Source of the DNA: Halomonas elongata DSM 2581
GTDB taxonomy: Bacteria; Pseudomonadota; Gammaproteobacteria; Pseudomonadales; Halomonadaceae
DNA length: 64,000 nt
Reading direction: 5' to 3'
Assembly: GCF_000196875.2 (NCBI RefSeq)
Contig: NC_014532.2
Coordinates: forward strand, 3,596,001 to 3,660,000
Shown: positions 7,980 through 16,098 of the stretch, piece after piece
Layout of the letters: the number at the start of each line of letters is the position of its first letter
Position numbering within the stretch: position 1 is the first letter of the stretch
Made by a program: the position numbers and the translations under genes
The notes under the pieces: generated by a model
Database searches by the model: none
What the model saw: only the letters and a program-made list of their open reading frames with translations
What the model was told of the DNA's origin: nothing

Positions 7980-9773
7980 TTACTCGGGCATATCAAGGCG
8001 TCGCCAGGCAAAGAAATGGTATCCCCCCAGGAGCATCGTCGCCTGCCGGTTACGCATCCTCTGTTCTGCAGGCCGCTTATCATGCAACCCATAGGCAAAC
8101 AGCCGTTCCACTTCTTCTGGTAACTCAGGTGGTGCTGTTTCTCGTGTCCAGCGCCACCAGGCTTCGGCCATACGATACTCGTACTCGAGCGTCTGACGCG
8201 CCTGACGCCGAGTCATGCCATCGCTCGATAGAAATAACGCACGGATTTGGCGGGCTTCCTGGTCGACTTCTTCCAGCCACCCCCACTGCGTTTCCAGTTG
8301 ACCGAGTGCCTGCTCCACTTCCGCTGCGTCGGCTTCTATCTGTTGCCATTCGTCATGAGGGGTAGTCAGCGAAGCGCTCGGCACGCCCAGTACACCGCTG
8401 GGCGTTCGATCGGGCAAGGTATCGAGTTGGGCCTCCAGCGCCGCGCGAGTAGCCCGATACTCCCGATATCGATGGGCAAGCCAAGCCAGATAGAGTTGAG
8501 CATGCTGCCGGAAGTGTGCCTCGTCAGGGGACAGCGCATCGTTGACGAGACGTTCATAGTGGCGTTGCAACGCTATCAGCGAATGGCCGTCCACCTGGTC
8601 GTTCAATTCGAATAACCGTGATGTAGCAACATCCTGAGCCTGCAGCTCTTCCAGACTGGGAAAGGACACACCCGCCATCATGGCGCTGCGGTACATGCGA
8701 TGCAGTGCCGCCAGTGACAGCTCGGCACTGACCTTCTGCTCGTCGGGCTTCAGGCCACCGCCGATATCCTCGCTGATCCCAGGCTGGAGAATTTCTCGCC
8801 AGTCGGCCTGCAAGGTACCGAGGGGCCGGCAACGACGGTAAAAACGCCGCTCATGGGCGGCGATCAGGTGCAGCGCCCGCCGGCAGCCTGGATGGAGCGG
8901 GCCACCATCATCGAGGACCGGGGTCAGCGGGTGGAACCAATCCACAGGACCAAGCTCAGGGTGAGTGCGATCGACGCAGTCGAAGAGTCCCGCGAAAACG
9001 ATCTGTACCTCCGCATCCTCGTAACGATAGTGTTCGCCCTCTTGCTCGCAGACCTCCTCCAGCAACTCGCGAACGAAGGCCTTAGCCAGGGCGGCGCCGA
9101 AATCGAAGCCGAAAACCGATACCCGAATCGTTCCGAGCGGCATCTGGCTATTGCCAGCCACGTCGCTCACCGCTCCCTGAAATTGCTCGATAGCGGCAGA
9201 CTGCCGGGTCGCCGCCCCGCTCATCAGCAGGTTGGCGGTAATAGGATGATCACGGATAGGGCTGAAAACCTCGGCCCCGGTGCGAATGGCTGCATCCCGA
9301 GCGCTTTTGACCCACTCCCAGGGTTTGGTCAATGACGCCTTCCAGGAGCGGCCGAAGACCTCCCACCATGCGCCACCATCAGTATTAAAGACGGCCTCCT
9401 TGGCAGCTCCAGTCACACCACCACGGAGATGCCCCTCAACCCCATCTACTGCTTCGCTGGAAGCACGACGTAGAGTTGCCTCAAAGTTTTCCTGCACGTT
9501 TTCTTCATATGGAGCTCCCAAACCCGGAAGATACAGCCTACGAAATGCCTGGCCAAGCCTGTCTTTTTCCTGGTCAGGAAAAGCAGAATATAATCGTCCA
9601 ATATTACTTACTCGTCCGTCACGAAGGTCCTGCTCAAGATGGCGCCCTATACCATCGAAGAAAATACCTATTTCTATCGTCAACTGGCAATCCACCCCGA
9701 TGAGCGAAGAAGACTGACCTTCCGAGCGAGCATTAATCGCCTGACAGCGCTCCAACGTCTGCGAATCAACCAT
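7980..9773 (-). CDS. DUF2235 / Tle1-like type VI phospholipase-type effector, Asp at the nucleophile position
   Basis: A 597-residue protein with the DUF2235 fold marks: the oxyanion motif IFFDGIGRH near residue 37 (family FFDGTxNN) and the nucleophile elbow about residue 225. There the usual GFSRGAA reads GFDFGAA, so the catalytic serine is replaced by aspartate (codon GAT). The C-terminal 250 residues are helical and charged. Tle1 proteins are lipases injected into rivals and loaded on VgrG by DUF4123 adaptors, and that adaptor is in this operon. The start overlaps the DUF3304 stop by eight bases. It may be inactive as a lipase or use different chemistry. Confidence 0.78.
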   Translation of the reverse strand: MVDSQTLERCQAINARSEGQSSSLIGVDCQLTIEIGIFFDGIGRHLEQDLRDGRVSNIGRLYSAFPDQEKDRLGQAFRRLYLPGLGAPYEENVQENFEATLRRASSEAVDGVEGHLRGGVTGAAKEAVFNTDGGAWWEVFGRSWKASLTKPWEWVKSARDAAIRTGAEVFSPIRDHPITANLLMSGAATRQSAAIEQFQGAVSDVAGNSQMPLGTIRVSVFGFDFGAALAKAFVRELLEEVCEQEGEHYRYEDAEVQIVFAGLFDCVDRTHPELGPVDWFHPLTPVLDDGGPLHPGCRRALHLIAAHERRFYRRCRPLGTLQADWREILQPGISEDIGGGLKPDEQKVSAELSLAALHRMYRSAMMAGVSFPSLEELQAQDVATSRLFELNDQVDGHSLIALQRHYERLVNDALSPDEAHFRQHAQLYLAWLAHRYREYRATRAALEAQLDTLPDRTPSGVLGVPSASLTTPHDEWQQIEADAAEVEQALGQLETQWGWLEEVDQEARQIRALFLSSDGMTRRQARQTLEYEYRMAEAWWRWTRETAPPELPEEVERLFAYGLHDKRPAEQRMRNRQATMLLGGYHFFAWRRLDMPE

Positions 9774-10239
9774 CCCGGGGATACTCCTGCTCCAGCTTAT
9801 CCGTCAAGGGAGAGCCAAAATCTGGGCTCCATACCAGCTCGACCCTATTCTTGGGAAGGAAGTGTACATGTAGATAACGATCTTCTCGGCTACGTTCCGG
9901 CATAGGCAACGTCACACTATGACGTTCCTGCTCCATTCCTTGTTCTTGCTGTTTCTTGGACATACTAAGGATCCAAACGACTTCGACACTCCCCCCCCCT
10001 AAGGACCAACAGCAAGTAGCTCCCCCTCCAAAAGCTGCTAAATTACCTCCCCAATTATCGTTGACCCAGTAACTATAAATCGGCCGATCTATATAACTAT
10101 GCCCTCTTAGTGAGCCTCCCTCCGGCATCCGGAGAAAGTTATACCAGCCGACGTAAGCGAGAATCGCTAGCACGCCTACTACCTGAATCCAGGTAGGCAC
10201 GCCCCGAAATACCCGTCGAAACACCCAACGCCCCAGCAT
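9766..10239 (-). CDS. DUF3304 domain protein, candidate immunity protein or chaperone
   Basis: One membrane helix near the N terminus (about residues 15-33), then a soluble domain with the DUF3304 signs: Y-x-VN-x-x-GGN, GGGATCC and a conserved tryptophan strand. Family members are typically encoded next to Tle1-type lipase effectors and are thought to act as immunity or accessory proteins; I infer the same here. I choose ATG 10239, two bases after the upstream stop, over a longer in-frame start at 10269, because it fits coupled translation. It overlaps the DUF2235 gene by eight bases. Confidence 0.72.
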   Translation of the reverse strand: MLGRWVFRRVFRGVPTWIQVVGVLAILAYVGWYNFLRMPEGGSLRGHSYIDRPIYSYWVNDNWGGNLAAFGGGATCCWSLGGGSVEVVWILSMSKKQQEQGMEQERHSVTLPMPERSREDRYLHVHFLPKNRVELVWSPDFGSPLTDKLEQEYPRDG

Positions 10240-10241
10240 GG

Positions 10242-11081
10242 TTAATATTCCTCTTGCGTTTGAAGGCATTCGAGCAGTGTTTTATCACCACATACTGCTT
10301 GTTCAAGGCAGCGTTTCATCGAGTCACTTTGCAAGAAGCTCTCTCCTTTCTCTAACCAGAGATAAACATATATCCTGCGGTCCTCTGGGCGAAAAAGCTT
10401 TATCTCATCGGCAGCGAAGAGGGCCTTGGCAACTCTTCCTGGACGGTCACAAGGGCAGACATCCTCGAATAGCTCCGGCATCTCGCTCACAAAATGTGCG
10501 GTCAATGCCGTGGCCTCGGTGTCTCCCCGGAGTGAAGTCCACAGGTCTAGATCACAGTCGAGCCGCCAGGCATCGTGCCTCAAGCCATCATCCAACAGGC
10601 CTGCCAAGGATTGCCACCCCTCCTCCTGATCTGGATACCACCATCGCTCGATGCCATTGAAGAGATCCCGATGCCAAGCCCACGAGTTCGCCTCATGGAG
10701 GGCCTGGATGAGCGATGGCAAATAGAAGCGCATTAGCCAGGTTTTACCCTCCGGCGATATCACAGTCATGGCGGGCGCCAGTTGTCGAGCTAGCGAATCG
10801 CCGGATTGCGGACTTTCAATCCATGCCATCACCCCACACCCCATCGCGCCCAAGCTCTGCCCATCCAGATCACCATCAGGCAACTCCATCAGCCAAGGTC
10901 CCTCTCTGATCAAGTGCTCCTGCCGAGTGTCACGTATCAATGGCCAATAATCCCCATCGGCGGCCTCGATCAATGACGTCCGGGTCTCCCCCGGCAGCGC
11001 TCCCATCTCTATCAAGGCATATCGATTGCTGTCAGAGTCCTCGATATTTCGCCAGGCATTGGGCCTTACCTCCCTCTTCAT
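10242..11081 (-). CDS. DUF4123 type VI effector adaptor (Tap/Tec type)
   Basis: A 279-residue protein with the DUF4123 pattern. The N-terminal half reads YALIEMGALPG, then LIREGPWLMEL, and the hallmark MRFYLPSLIQAL-type stretch is followed by the FNGIERWWYPD segment. DUF4123 proteins load a particular effector onto the tip of VgrG. Its gene overlaps vgrG by four bases (ATGA), and the effector gene lies two genes downstream, so it probably links this VgrG with the DUF2235 protein. Acts in the cytoplasm. Confidence 0.88.
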   Translation of the reverse strand: MKREVRPNAWRNIEDSDSNRYALIEMGALPGETRTSLIEAADGDYWPLIRDTRQEHLIREGPWLMELPDGDLDGQSLGAMGCGVMAWIESPQSGDSLARQLAPAMTVISPEGKTWLMRFYLPSLIQALHEANSWAWHRDLFNGIERWWYPDQEEGWQSLAGLLDDGLRHDAWRLDCDLDLWTSLRGDTEATALTAHFVSEMPELFEDVCPCDRPGRVAKALFAADEIKLFRPEDRRIYVYLWLEKGESFLQSDSMKRCLEQAVCGDKTLLECLQTQEEY

Positions 11082-13156
11082 GCCTCATCCCCCGGTATCA
11101 GTGACTGCCCCTCAGCGAGAGCCTTCTTCCAGCACTCCTCGCATACGTCAGGCGGCACTAACGTGGAAGCCAATGTGGCCTCGCTCTGACTGGGGTCGAT
11201 TCGCTCGTGATGTTCGGCGGTGGCCTCGCCCGGCAACAGCGGTGCCTGGGCGCCCTGCCCCGTGCCGCTGCCGGGACTGCCACCGGCATTTACCTTCACG
11301 CCGGGGCCGTTGACGGTGACACCGCCACCATCGATCTTGAGAAAACTGCCGCCGGCCTTGAGGGTCAGCTCGCTGCCTGCCTCCAGCACCACCTTCTGGC
11401 CGGCCTTGATGTGCAGTTCGCGGCCGCTTTCGGTGAGCCAGGCCTGGCCTGCGCTCAGATGCAGGCTGCCATCGATGGTCAGGTGCTGGGCGCCATCGCT
11501 TTTCTCGCGTCGCTCGCCATGCACGGTGAGGTGGTCGTCACGGTCGAGCTCGCTCACCCGGTCGCGCTTGACGGCCAGGTGGCTGTCGCGGCGGATTTCC
11601 TCGGTGCGGTCGTTCTCGGTGAGCAGCTCCAGGTCCTTCTGGGCGTGCACCCAGATCTGTTCCTGGTCGTGCTGGTCCTCGAAGCGCAGTTCGTTGAAGC
11701 CCTCGCCCTGGTGGGTCTGGGTGCGCAGCACGGTGCGCGTCTTGTGCGCTGGCAGCTCGTAGGGCGGCGTATTCACCGCGTGGTAGGTGCGCCCGGTAAT
11801 GATCGGCTGGTCGGGGTCGCCTTCCAGGAAAGAGACGATCACCTCGTGGCCGATGCGCGGAATCGCCATCATGCCGTAGCCGCCGCCGGCCCAGCCCTGG
11901 CTGACGCGCAGCCAGGCACTGGCGGTTTCATTGGGCTCGGCATAGCGATCCCAGGGGAACTGGCAGCGCACCCGGCCGTGAGCGTCGCAGTGAATCTCCT
12001 CGCCCTCGGGCCCCACCACGAAGGCCACCTGGGGGCCGTCGACCCGCGGCTTGGGCTCGGGCGCGGGCCGCCAGGCGGTGTCGTCCGGGATCAGCGTCAG
12101 GGTGTTGTGGTAGCGGGTCATGCCGTCGTCCTGGGCGGCGTCCTCGCCCAGCGCCTGGGGCTGTTCGCCCTCGTGGACCACCTTGACGACCTGCCAGCCG
12201 CGGTTGAGCTCGCTGACGTCGTGGTCGGCCAGGGTGAAGCGCGTGCCCGGGGCCAGCTCGGGCAGGTCGCTCTCGCCGGCCAGGGTCAGGGCGTCGTGAC
12301 GCAGGTGCTCCAGCCGGTGGCGGGTAAAGGCCTGGCCCGAGGCGTCGGCCTTGTAGCGGCCCGGGTAGTCGTAGTGTTCGTAGTCGCCCCGCTGGCTGTA
12401 CTGCTCCAGCCCGTCGCCCTGGCGCTCGTGCAGTTGCGCGTAGGCCGGGCGCTTGAAGCTGTAGTCCTTGAGCTGGGCCCGGGCCGGGCGCACCCGAGCG
12501 GTCTGGGTCAGCCGACGCAGGTGACGCTGCGGTGCGGTGCCGCCGGCGCGATGGTGGTAGGGGCGTTCGCCGAGCCCGGTGAGCACCTGGGGATCGTCGG
12601 CGAACACCAGCCGATGGGCGCCGAGGTCGCCATCCTCGAACTCATGGAAGTAGAACAACCCTTCCTCGGCGGCCAGGCGCTCGACGAAGGCCAGGTCGGT
12701 CTCGCGGTACTGCACGCAGTACTCGCGCTCGGCGGGCTCGCGGGTCACCGCGAAGGCCACATCGGTCAGGCCGCGTTCCTCGCACAGGGTGTTGAGGATG
12801 GTCAGCGGCGAGACGCGCTGGAAGATCCGCGAGTTCTGGCGCAACGAGAGCCGCCACAGCGAGGGACGGATCACGACCTCGTAGTGGCTGCGCCGATGGC
12901 CGCGGTCGCCGCGGCCGAACTCGGCGACGATGCCGTGGACCCGTCGCTGGGCCACGCCGTCCTGCCACACGGTGAGGCTCGCCGGGCGGTCGAGCAGCGC
13001 TTCCGGCGAGAGGTCGACGGCGCGGCTGGCAAAGCGCACGTGAAGATGAAACGGCGACGACAACGCCTCTTCATGAGTGAAGTCGACCACCGCCAAGTCG
13101 GCCTCACCGGCGCCGGTCAGGCTCAGGGTGAACTGCAGTCCGTTAGCCTGGGTCAT
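11078..13156 (-). CDS. tssI: VgrG type VI secretion spike protein
   Basis: A 692-residue protein of standard VgrG length. The N-terminal gp27-like part starts FTLSLTGAGEADLAVVDF and contains the typical QYRETDLAFVERLAAEEG. The gp5 OB-fold follows (VVGPEGEEIHCDAHGRVR, VSQGWAGGGYG), and then a beta-helix needle of repeats ending near residue 630. A C-terminal tail of about 60 residues includes CEECWKKA and may be the docking site for the adaptor or effector. The ribosome site AGGAGGG precedes ATG 13156. It forms the puncturing tip of the injected tube. No core T6SS genes are in this window, so this looks like an orphan hcp-vgrG island that uses an apparatus encoded elsewhere. Confidence 0.95.
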   Translation of the reverse strand: MTQANGLQFTLSLTGAGEADLAVVDFTHEEALSSPFHLHVRFASRAVDLSPEALLDRPASLTVWQDGVAQRRVHGIVAEFGRGDRGHRRSHYEVVIRPSLWRLSLRQNSRIFQRVSPLTILNTLCEERGLTDVAFAVTREPAEREYCVQYRETDLAFVERLAAEEGLFYFHEFEDGDLGAHRLVFADDPQVLTGLGERPYHHRAGGTAPQRHLRRLTQTARVRPARAQLKDYSFKRPAYAQLHERQGDGLEQYSQRGDYEHYDYPGRYKADASGQAFTRHRLEHLRHDALTLAGESDLPELAPGTRFTLADHDVSELNRGWQVVKVVHEGEQPQALGEDAAQDDGMTRYHNTLTLIPDDTAWRPAPEPKPRVDGPQVAFVVGPEGEEIHCDAHGRVRCQFPWDRYAEPNETASAWLRVSQGWAGGGYGMMAIPRIGHEVIVSFLEGDPDQPIITGRTYHAVNTPPYELPAHKTRTVLRTQTHQGEGFNELRFEDQHDQEQIWVHAQKDLELLTENDRTEEIRRDSHLAVKRDRVSELDRDDHLTVHGERREKSDGAQHLTIDGSLHLSAGQAWLTESGRELHIKAGQKVVLEAGSELTLKAGGSFLKIDGGGVTVNGPGVKVNAGGSPGSGTGQGAQAPLLPGEATAEHHERIDPSQSEATLASTLVPPDVCEECWKKALAEGQSLIPGDEA

Positions 13157-13312
13157 GGCATCCCTCCTGGAGGCCGAATCCGTTCCTGGGTTCGCCGACG
13201 CGGCATGGTCGGCAGGACAGGTAGGTTACGCGAGTACATCGCCGAGGCAAGTCGTCGGCGGCATGCGTAAGTGATCGCTTACAATACAGCCAAGCAAACA
13301 CTTACACATGCC

Positions 13313-13338
13313 GCCGCCAGGGCCGGAACCCTGGCGGC
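13313..13338. promoter_or_regulatory. hairpin between hcp and vgrG
   Basis: Perfect ten-base stem GCCGCCAGGG/CCCTGGCGGC around a six-base loop. It has no T-run on the minus strand, so it may attenuate read-through or stabilise the hcp message rather than terminate fully. That would fit the higher need for Hcp than VgrG. Confidence 0.5.
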
Positions 13339-13396
13339 GAAAACGGTGCCCGCCGGGCGCGAGCATTGGCAGGGGCACCGCCTGTGGCGCGGCGTC

Positions 13397-13915
13397 TTAG
13401 CCTTCGATCGGGGCGCGCCAGTCGTCGGAACCGGAAGTGCCGGCGACGGTGTGCTCCCAGTCGATCTTGCGGTAGGCCAGGGAGACGTCCATCAGCTGAG
13501 TGAACTCGGCGCTGTTGGCGTCCTGAGCATGGGGCATGCGCAGGTTGATGTCGACGATGGTGGCATCGGTCAGGGCGGTGGTGAAGAAGTGCTCCTGCTT
13601 GCCTTCCACGGAGGTGCGGTACCACTTCAGCTCGACCGTGGGCAGCATCTCACCGGACGCCAGGGCGTTGTACAGCAGCGGCACGGCCTTGTTCAGGGCC
13701 ACGGTGAAGATGAACGGCTTGTGAGCGCGCTGACCGGACGGCTGACCGGACTGCGGATCCGTCGGCACAGTGACGATGTGCTTGAATTCCTGGACGAGCA
13801 TCTCGTCTTCATGGCCTTCGACGTAGATGTTGCCCACGGATTCGGGCGTGAAGGCGCCAGCGGTGATGTTGCCCTGAGTCTGACCTTCGATGCTGATATA
13901 ACATGGGGTTGGCAT
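13397..13915 (-). CDS. tssD: Hcp type VI tube protein
   Basis: A 172-residue protein of full Hcp length. It begins MPTPCYISIEGQTQGNITAG and contains the family segments GHEDEMLVQEF and the HxPFxF-like HKPFIFTVALNKAVP. The C-terminal half has LKWYRTSVEGKQEHFFTT. Hcp hexamers stack into the injected tube and can carry effectors. I choose ATG 13915 over a start 29 codons upstream because it gives the standard N terminus. It heads the effector operon with vgrG, DUF4123, DUF3304 and DUF2235. Confidence 0.95.
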   Translation of the reverse strand: MPTPCYISIEGQTQGNITAGAFTPESVGNIYVEGHEDEMLVQEFKHIVTVPTDPQSGQPSGQRAHKPFIFTVALNKAVPLLYNALASGEMLPTVELKWYRTSVEGKQEHFFTTALTDATIVDINLRMPHAQDANSAEFTQLMDVSLAYRKIDWEHTVAGTSGSDDWRAPIEG

Positions 13916-14063
13916 GAGTCGCTTCCTTGACGATGAATTCGAAAAATCTTGCGCAATGTCCAGCGGACACCCCATATAAGGCACTTTATGTACCAAAAAC
14001 AAAAACAGTCAATTTAATCAAAGGGATACATAAACACGGCACGGCATGACGTCAAGCGATCGA

Positions 14064-14116
14064 GCAAGAACTTGCCTGAAAGCGGGCAAGAAGTTGCCCA
14101 GCGGGCAAGATCTTGC
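14064..14116. promoter_or_regulatory. array of three short palindromes
   Basis: Three palindromes of the form GCAAGAWSTTGC lie at 14064-14075, 14084-14099 (extended to GGGCAAGAAGTTGCCC) and 14105-14116. Their centres are about 22 and 19 bases apart, so they face the same side of the helix. They lie between the divergent hcp operon and the AP2/recombinase genes and look like an operator array or iterons for a dimeric binder. Confidence 0.6.
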
Positions 14117-14303
14117 TTGATCCCCCTCCTTCTTTCCTGGATTTTCAGAGCCGTCTTGCCGGTCACCAGGCAGCAAAGCTTGTCGTCGTCACACCCAACA
14201 GGCGAAAGTATCAGCACCTTTCGGGGATCCATGTCGACACGTGTGACGGTTCCCCCCACAGATTAGCTTGTCTGCCAAGGCTTATAGGGCAAGGAGACCA
14301 ACC

Positions 14304-14825
14304 GTGCGCGACAAGTTACAACTGCCACAGCTCTGGGAACGCACCAAATACGTGTCCTGGCCGCCTAGCCATACCAACCCCCTCGTTCGCATCCCGCGCC
14401 CCGCCGGTGGGTATGAATGTCGCAGCATACCTCGCCAGCACGACGAATATGTCACGTTTCAGCGCTGCCTCGAGTACCGTGAACAACGAGGCCTCGAGAT
14501 CTGGGGCTTACGCCGCTGGGCGGAATTGTGCAGCGTACCCAAGCGGTCAGTGGCAAAGCACCGGGCGAAGACCGCCGGGCCCATCACCGGCGTCTTCCAT
14601 TACGAGCGGCCGGAGGGTACCACCGTCTGGATCGCCACCTGGTACGAGCGACAGCCGGACGGCCACACACGCAAGCGCAGTCAGGGATTCAGCTACGGCA
14701 CACCGAAGTCCCAGTTTGCCACCTCCGAGCAAGCGGAAGCTGCCGCGATCGAAAAGCGACAGCAGGAAGAGTCCCGCTGGTACAGTACCCTTGGAGTCGG
14801 AGAGACTCGGATCGTGAACCGGTAA
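14304..14825 (+). CDS. AP2-like DNA-binding protein
   Basis: A 173-residue protein. The C-terminal half reads ITGVFHYERPEGTTVWIATW, then FSYGTPKSQFATSEQAEAAA, matching the three-strand plus helix pattern of AP2/ERF-like DNA-binding domains found in mobile-element proteins. The N-terminal half is basic and may bind DNA as well. GTG 14304 is chosen because AAGGAGA lies seven bases upstream; a TTG start at 14268 is possible. It precedes a small tyrosine recombinase by 78 bases on the same strand, so it may act as its directionality or accessory factor (inference). Confidence 0.65.
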   Translation: MRDKLQLPQLWERTKYVSWPPSHTNPLVRIPRPAGGYECRSIPRQHDEYVTFQRCLEYREQRGLEIWGLRRWAELCSVPKRSVAKHRAKTAGPITGVFHYERPEGTTVWIATWYERQPDGHTRKRSQGFSYGTPKSQFATSEQAEAAAIEKRQQEESRWYSTLGVGETRIVNR

Positions 14826-14903
14826 CGTTTCCTCACCAGGCAACAACTGTCTGGCTTCTGACCGAAAACCGGACAGTTCCACCGAACAGGAGGCATACAG
14901 GCC

Positions 14904-15530
14904 ATGTCTGACGCAGGGTTGATATCAGCCGTCAATAACCTCCCAGCCACTGAAACCCGGACAGTTCAAAATCGAACAGCCAATGACACCCGACGAGGCC
15001 GTCAACACCTGACCCGGGATGAGGTTCACCGCTTGATACGTGGGGCAATGCATCATCAACGTCACGGCCGGCGCGATGCACTCATGATTCGTCTCGCCTT
15101 CGAACATGGTCTGAGGGTCTCGGAGCTGGTGGCCCTGCGTTGGTCGGCCATCGACCTGGTCACGCATGAGCTGCGTGTGAATCGCATCAAGGGCAGTCTC
15201 GATGGTACGCACCCGCTTCAAGGCAGCACGGTGCGTGCTCTGAAACGCTACCAGCGACAAGACGGACGTTCGTCGGGCCTGGTGTTCGTCAACGAACGAG
15301 GGACGCCGGTCAGCGTCGATGGTTTCCGGCGCATGATGCACCGCCTCAGCGAACAGGTCTTGGGCGTGAAGTGGCATCCTCATGCCCTCCGTCACGCGTG
15401 CGGTGTGCACCTGATCAACAGCGGCGTGGATCTGCGGATCGTCCAGCAGTACCTGGGGCATGCCAATATCCAGAATACCGTGGCCTACACAGCCCTGACT
15501 GGCCGGCCGTTCGAAAGGCTCGTCTTCTAA
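14904..15530 (+). CDS. small tyrosine recombinase / integrase
   Basis: A 208-residue protein made almost only of a tyrosine-recombinase catalytic domain. The first catalytic arginine is in HGLRVSELVALRW, the HxxR box is HPHALRHACG, and the LGHANIQNTVAYT segment gives His and Tyr. An N-terminal SAM-like core-binding domain is missing, as in FimB-type invertases and some ICE-borne short integrases. AGGAGG precedes ATG 14904. It could act on the nearby repeats or on a nested element. The sequence looks intact. Confidence 0.88.
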   Translation: MSDAGLISAVNNLPATETRTVQNRTANDTRRGRQHLTRDEVHRLIRGAMHHQRHGRRDALMIRLAFEHGLRVSELVALRWSAIDLVTHELRVNRIKGSLDGTHPLQGSTVRALKRYQRQDGRSSGLVFVNERGTPVSVDGFRRMMHRLSEQVLGVKWHPHALRHACGVHLINSGVDLRIVQQYLGHANIQNTVAYTALTGRPFERLVF

Positions 15531-15542
15531 GCACAATGCCGC

Positions 15543-15688
15543 TTGACAGCTTGTGCTGCCTCGCTAGCATGAGAGGTGCACGACTGCTGTTTTCGGACAG
15601 CCCGGTGTGTCTCGCCGGCCCAACGAGACGCCCTTACCCAAACTCGCCGCGCCTCCAGTGTGCGAGTGCCGCTCCGGCGGTTGGAGGC
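15543..15688 (+). repeat. R1: promoter-leader repeat, first of four copies
   Basis: A 146-base unit repeated at 25896, 27352 and 28962. It opens with TTGACA, a 16-base spacer and TAGCAT, a good sigma-70-type promoter. A conserved transcribed part follows with inverted repeats: CTGT/ACAG, GTCTCG/CGAGAC and a terminal GCCTCC/GGAGGC hairpin. R1 lies upstream of the operon starting at 15754. Confidence 0.85.
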
Positions 15689-15700
15689 AACTTTCAAACC

Positions 15701-15753
15701 CACCAGGGGAGCTTCCCCTGGCAGGGGCGCTCCTCGAGTCCACAGGAGGCCCC
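15701..15753 (+). promoter_or_regulatory. L1: leader with arm complementary to the ribosome site
   Basis: First hairpin CCAGGGGA/TTCCCCTGG. The segment GGGGCGCTCCT (15724-15734) can pair with AGGAGGCCCC (15744-15753), which is the Shine-Dalgarno region directly before ATG 15754; one base bulges out. Confidence 0.65.
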
Positions 15754-15981
15754 ATGCAGCTGGGCATTGCCCTTTTCAACGCCCTGCGTTCAGTCGACGT
15801 CCCTGACGATAAGGCCATGGATGTCGTGAATGCACTGGAGAAAGAAATGCAACAACACCTGGCGACTAAGCAAGATCTGGCCATCTTGGAGCAAAAGTTG
15901 TCGAGTACGCTGTACCGTGGGCTCTTGTTCCAAACGATGGCGATTGCCGGTCTTGTCATCGCTATCGTGAAGTTGCTGTAG
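15754..15981 (+). CDS. DUF1640-like coiled-coil membrane protein
   Basis: A 75-residue protein with AGGAGG before ATG 15754. It has a short helical N terminus, a middle coiled coil (about residues 22-52, with the ATKQDLAILEQKL pattern) and one C-terminal membrane helix. This matches the small DUF1640/CCDC90-like proteins common on phages and integrative elements; their function is unknown. It is the first gene of the operon driven by R1. Confidence 0.65.
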   Translation: MQLGIALFNALRSVDVPDDKAMDVVNALEKEMQQHLATKQDLAILEQKLSSTLYRGLLFQTMAIAGLVIAIVKLL

Positions 15982-16021
15982 CGGCTTAGCTACGCTTTCT
16001 CATTTATAACCAACGTCTCAC

Positions 16022-16098
16022 CCACCCACTCGGGGGAATCACTTCCCCGATGGGAAGGTGGTCTCCCGAGCATGCCTATTGCTTCAAGGAGAACCACC
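16022..16098 (+). promoter_or_regulatory. L2: leader with arm complementary to the ribosome site
   Basis: The hairpin CGGGGGAA/TTCCCCG comes first. GGTGGTCTCC (16057-16066) can then pair with GGAGAACCACC (16088-16098), covering the ribosome site next to ATG 16099. An upstream CCACC could pair with the same GGTGG, giving two exclusive folds. Confidence 0.65.

Noticed and set aside
11207..13270. 687-codon open frame on the plus strand
   Set aside because: It is antisense to vgrG, whose protein matches the family along its whole length. The long antisense frame comes from high-GC codon bias.
14014..14259. 81-residue minus-strand frame upstream of hcp
   Set aside because: It overlaps the palindrome array, has no good ribosome site, and its sequence resembles no family. 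Possible but not supported.
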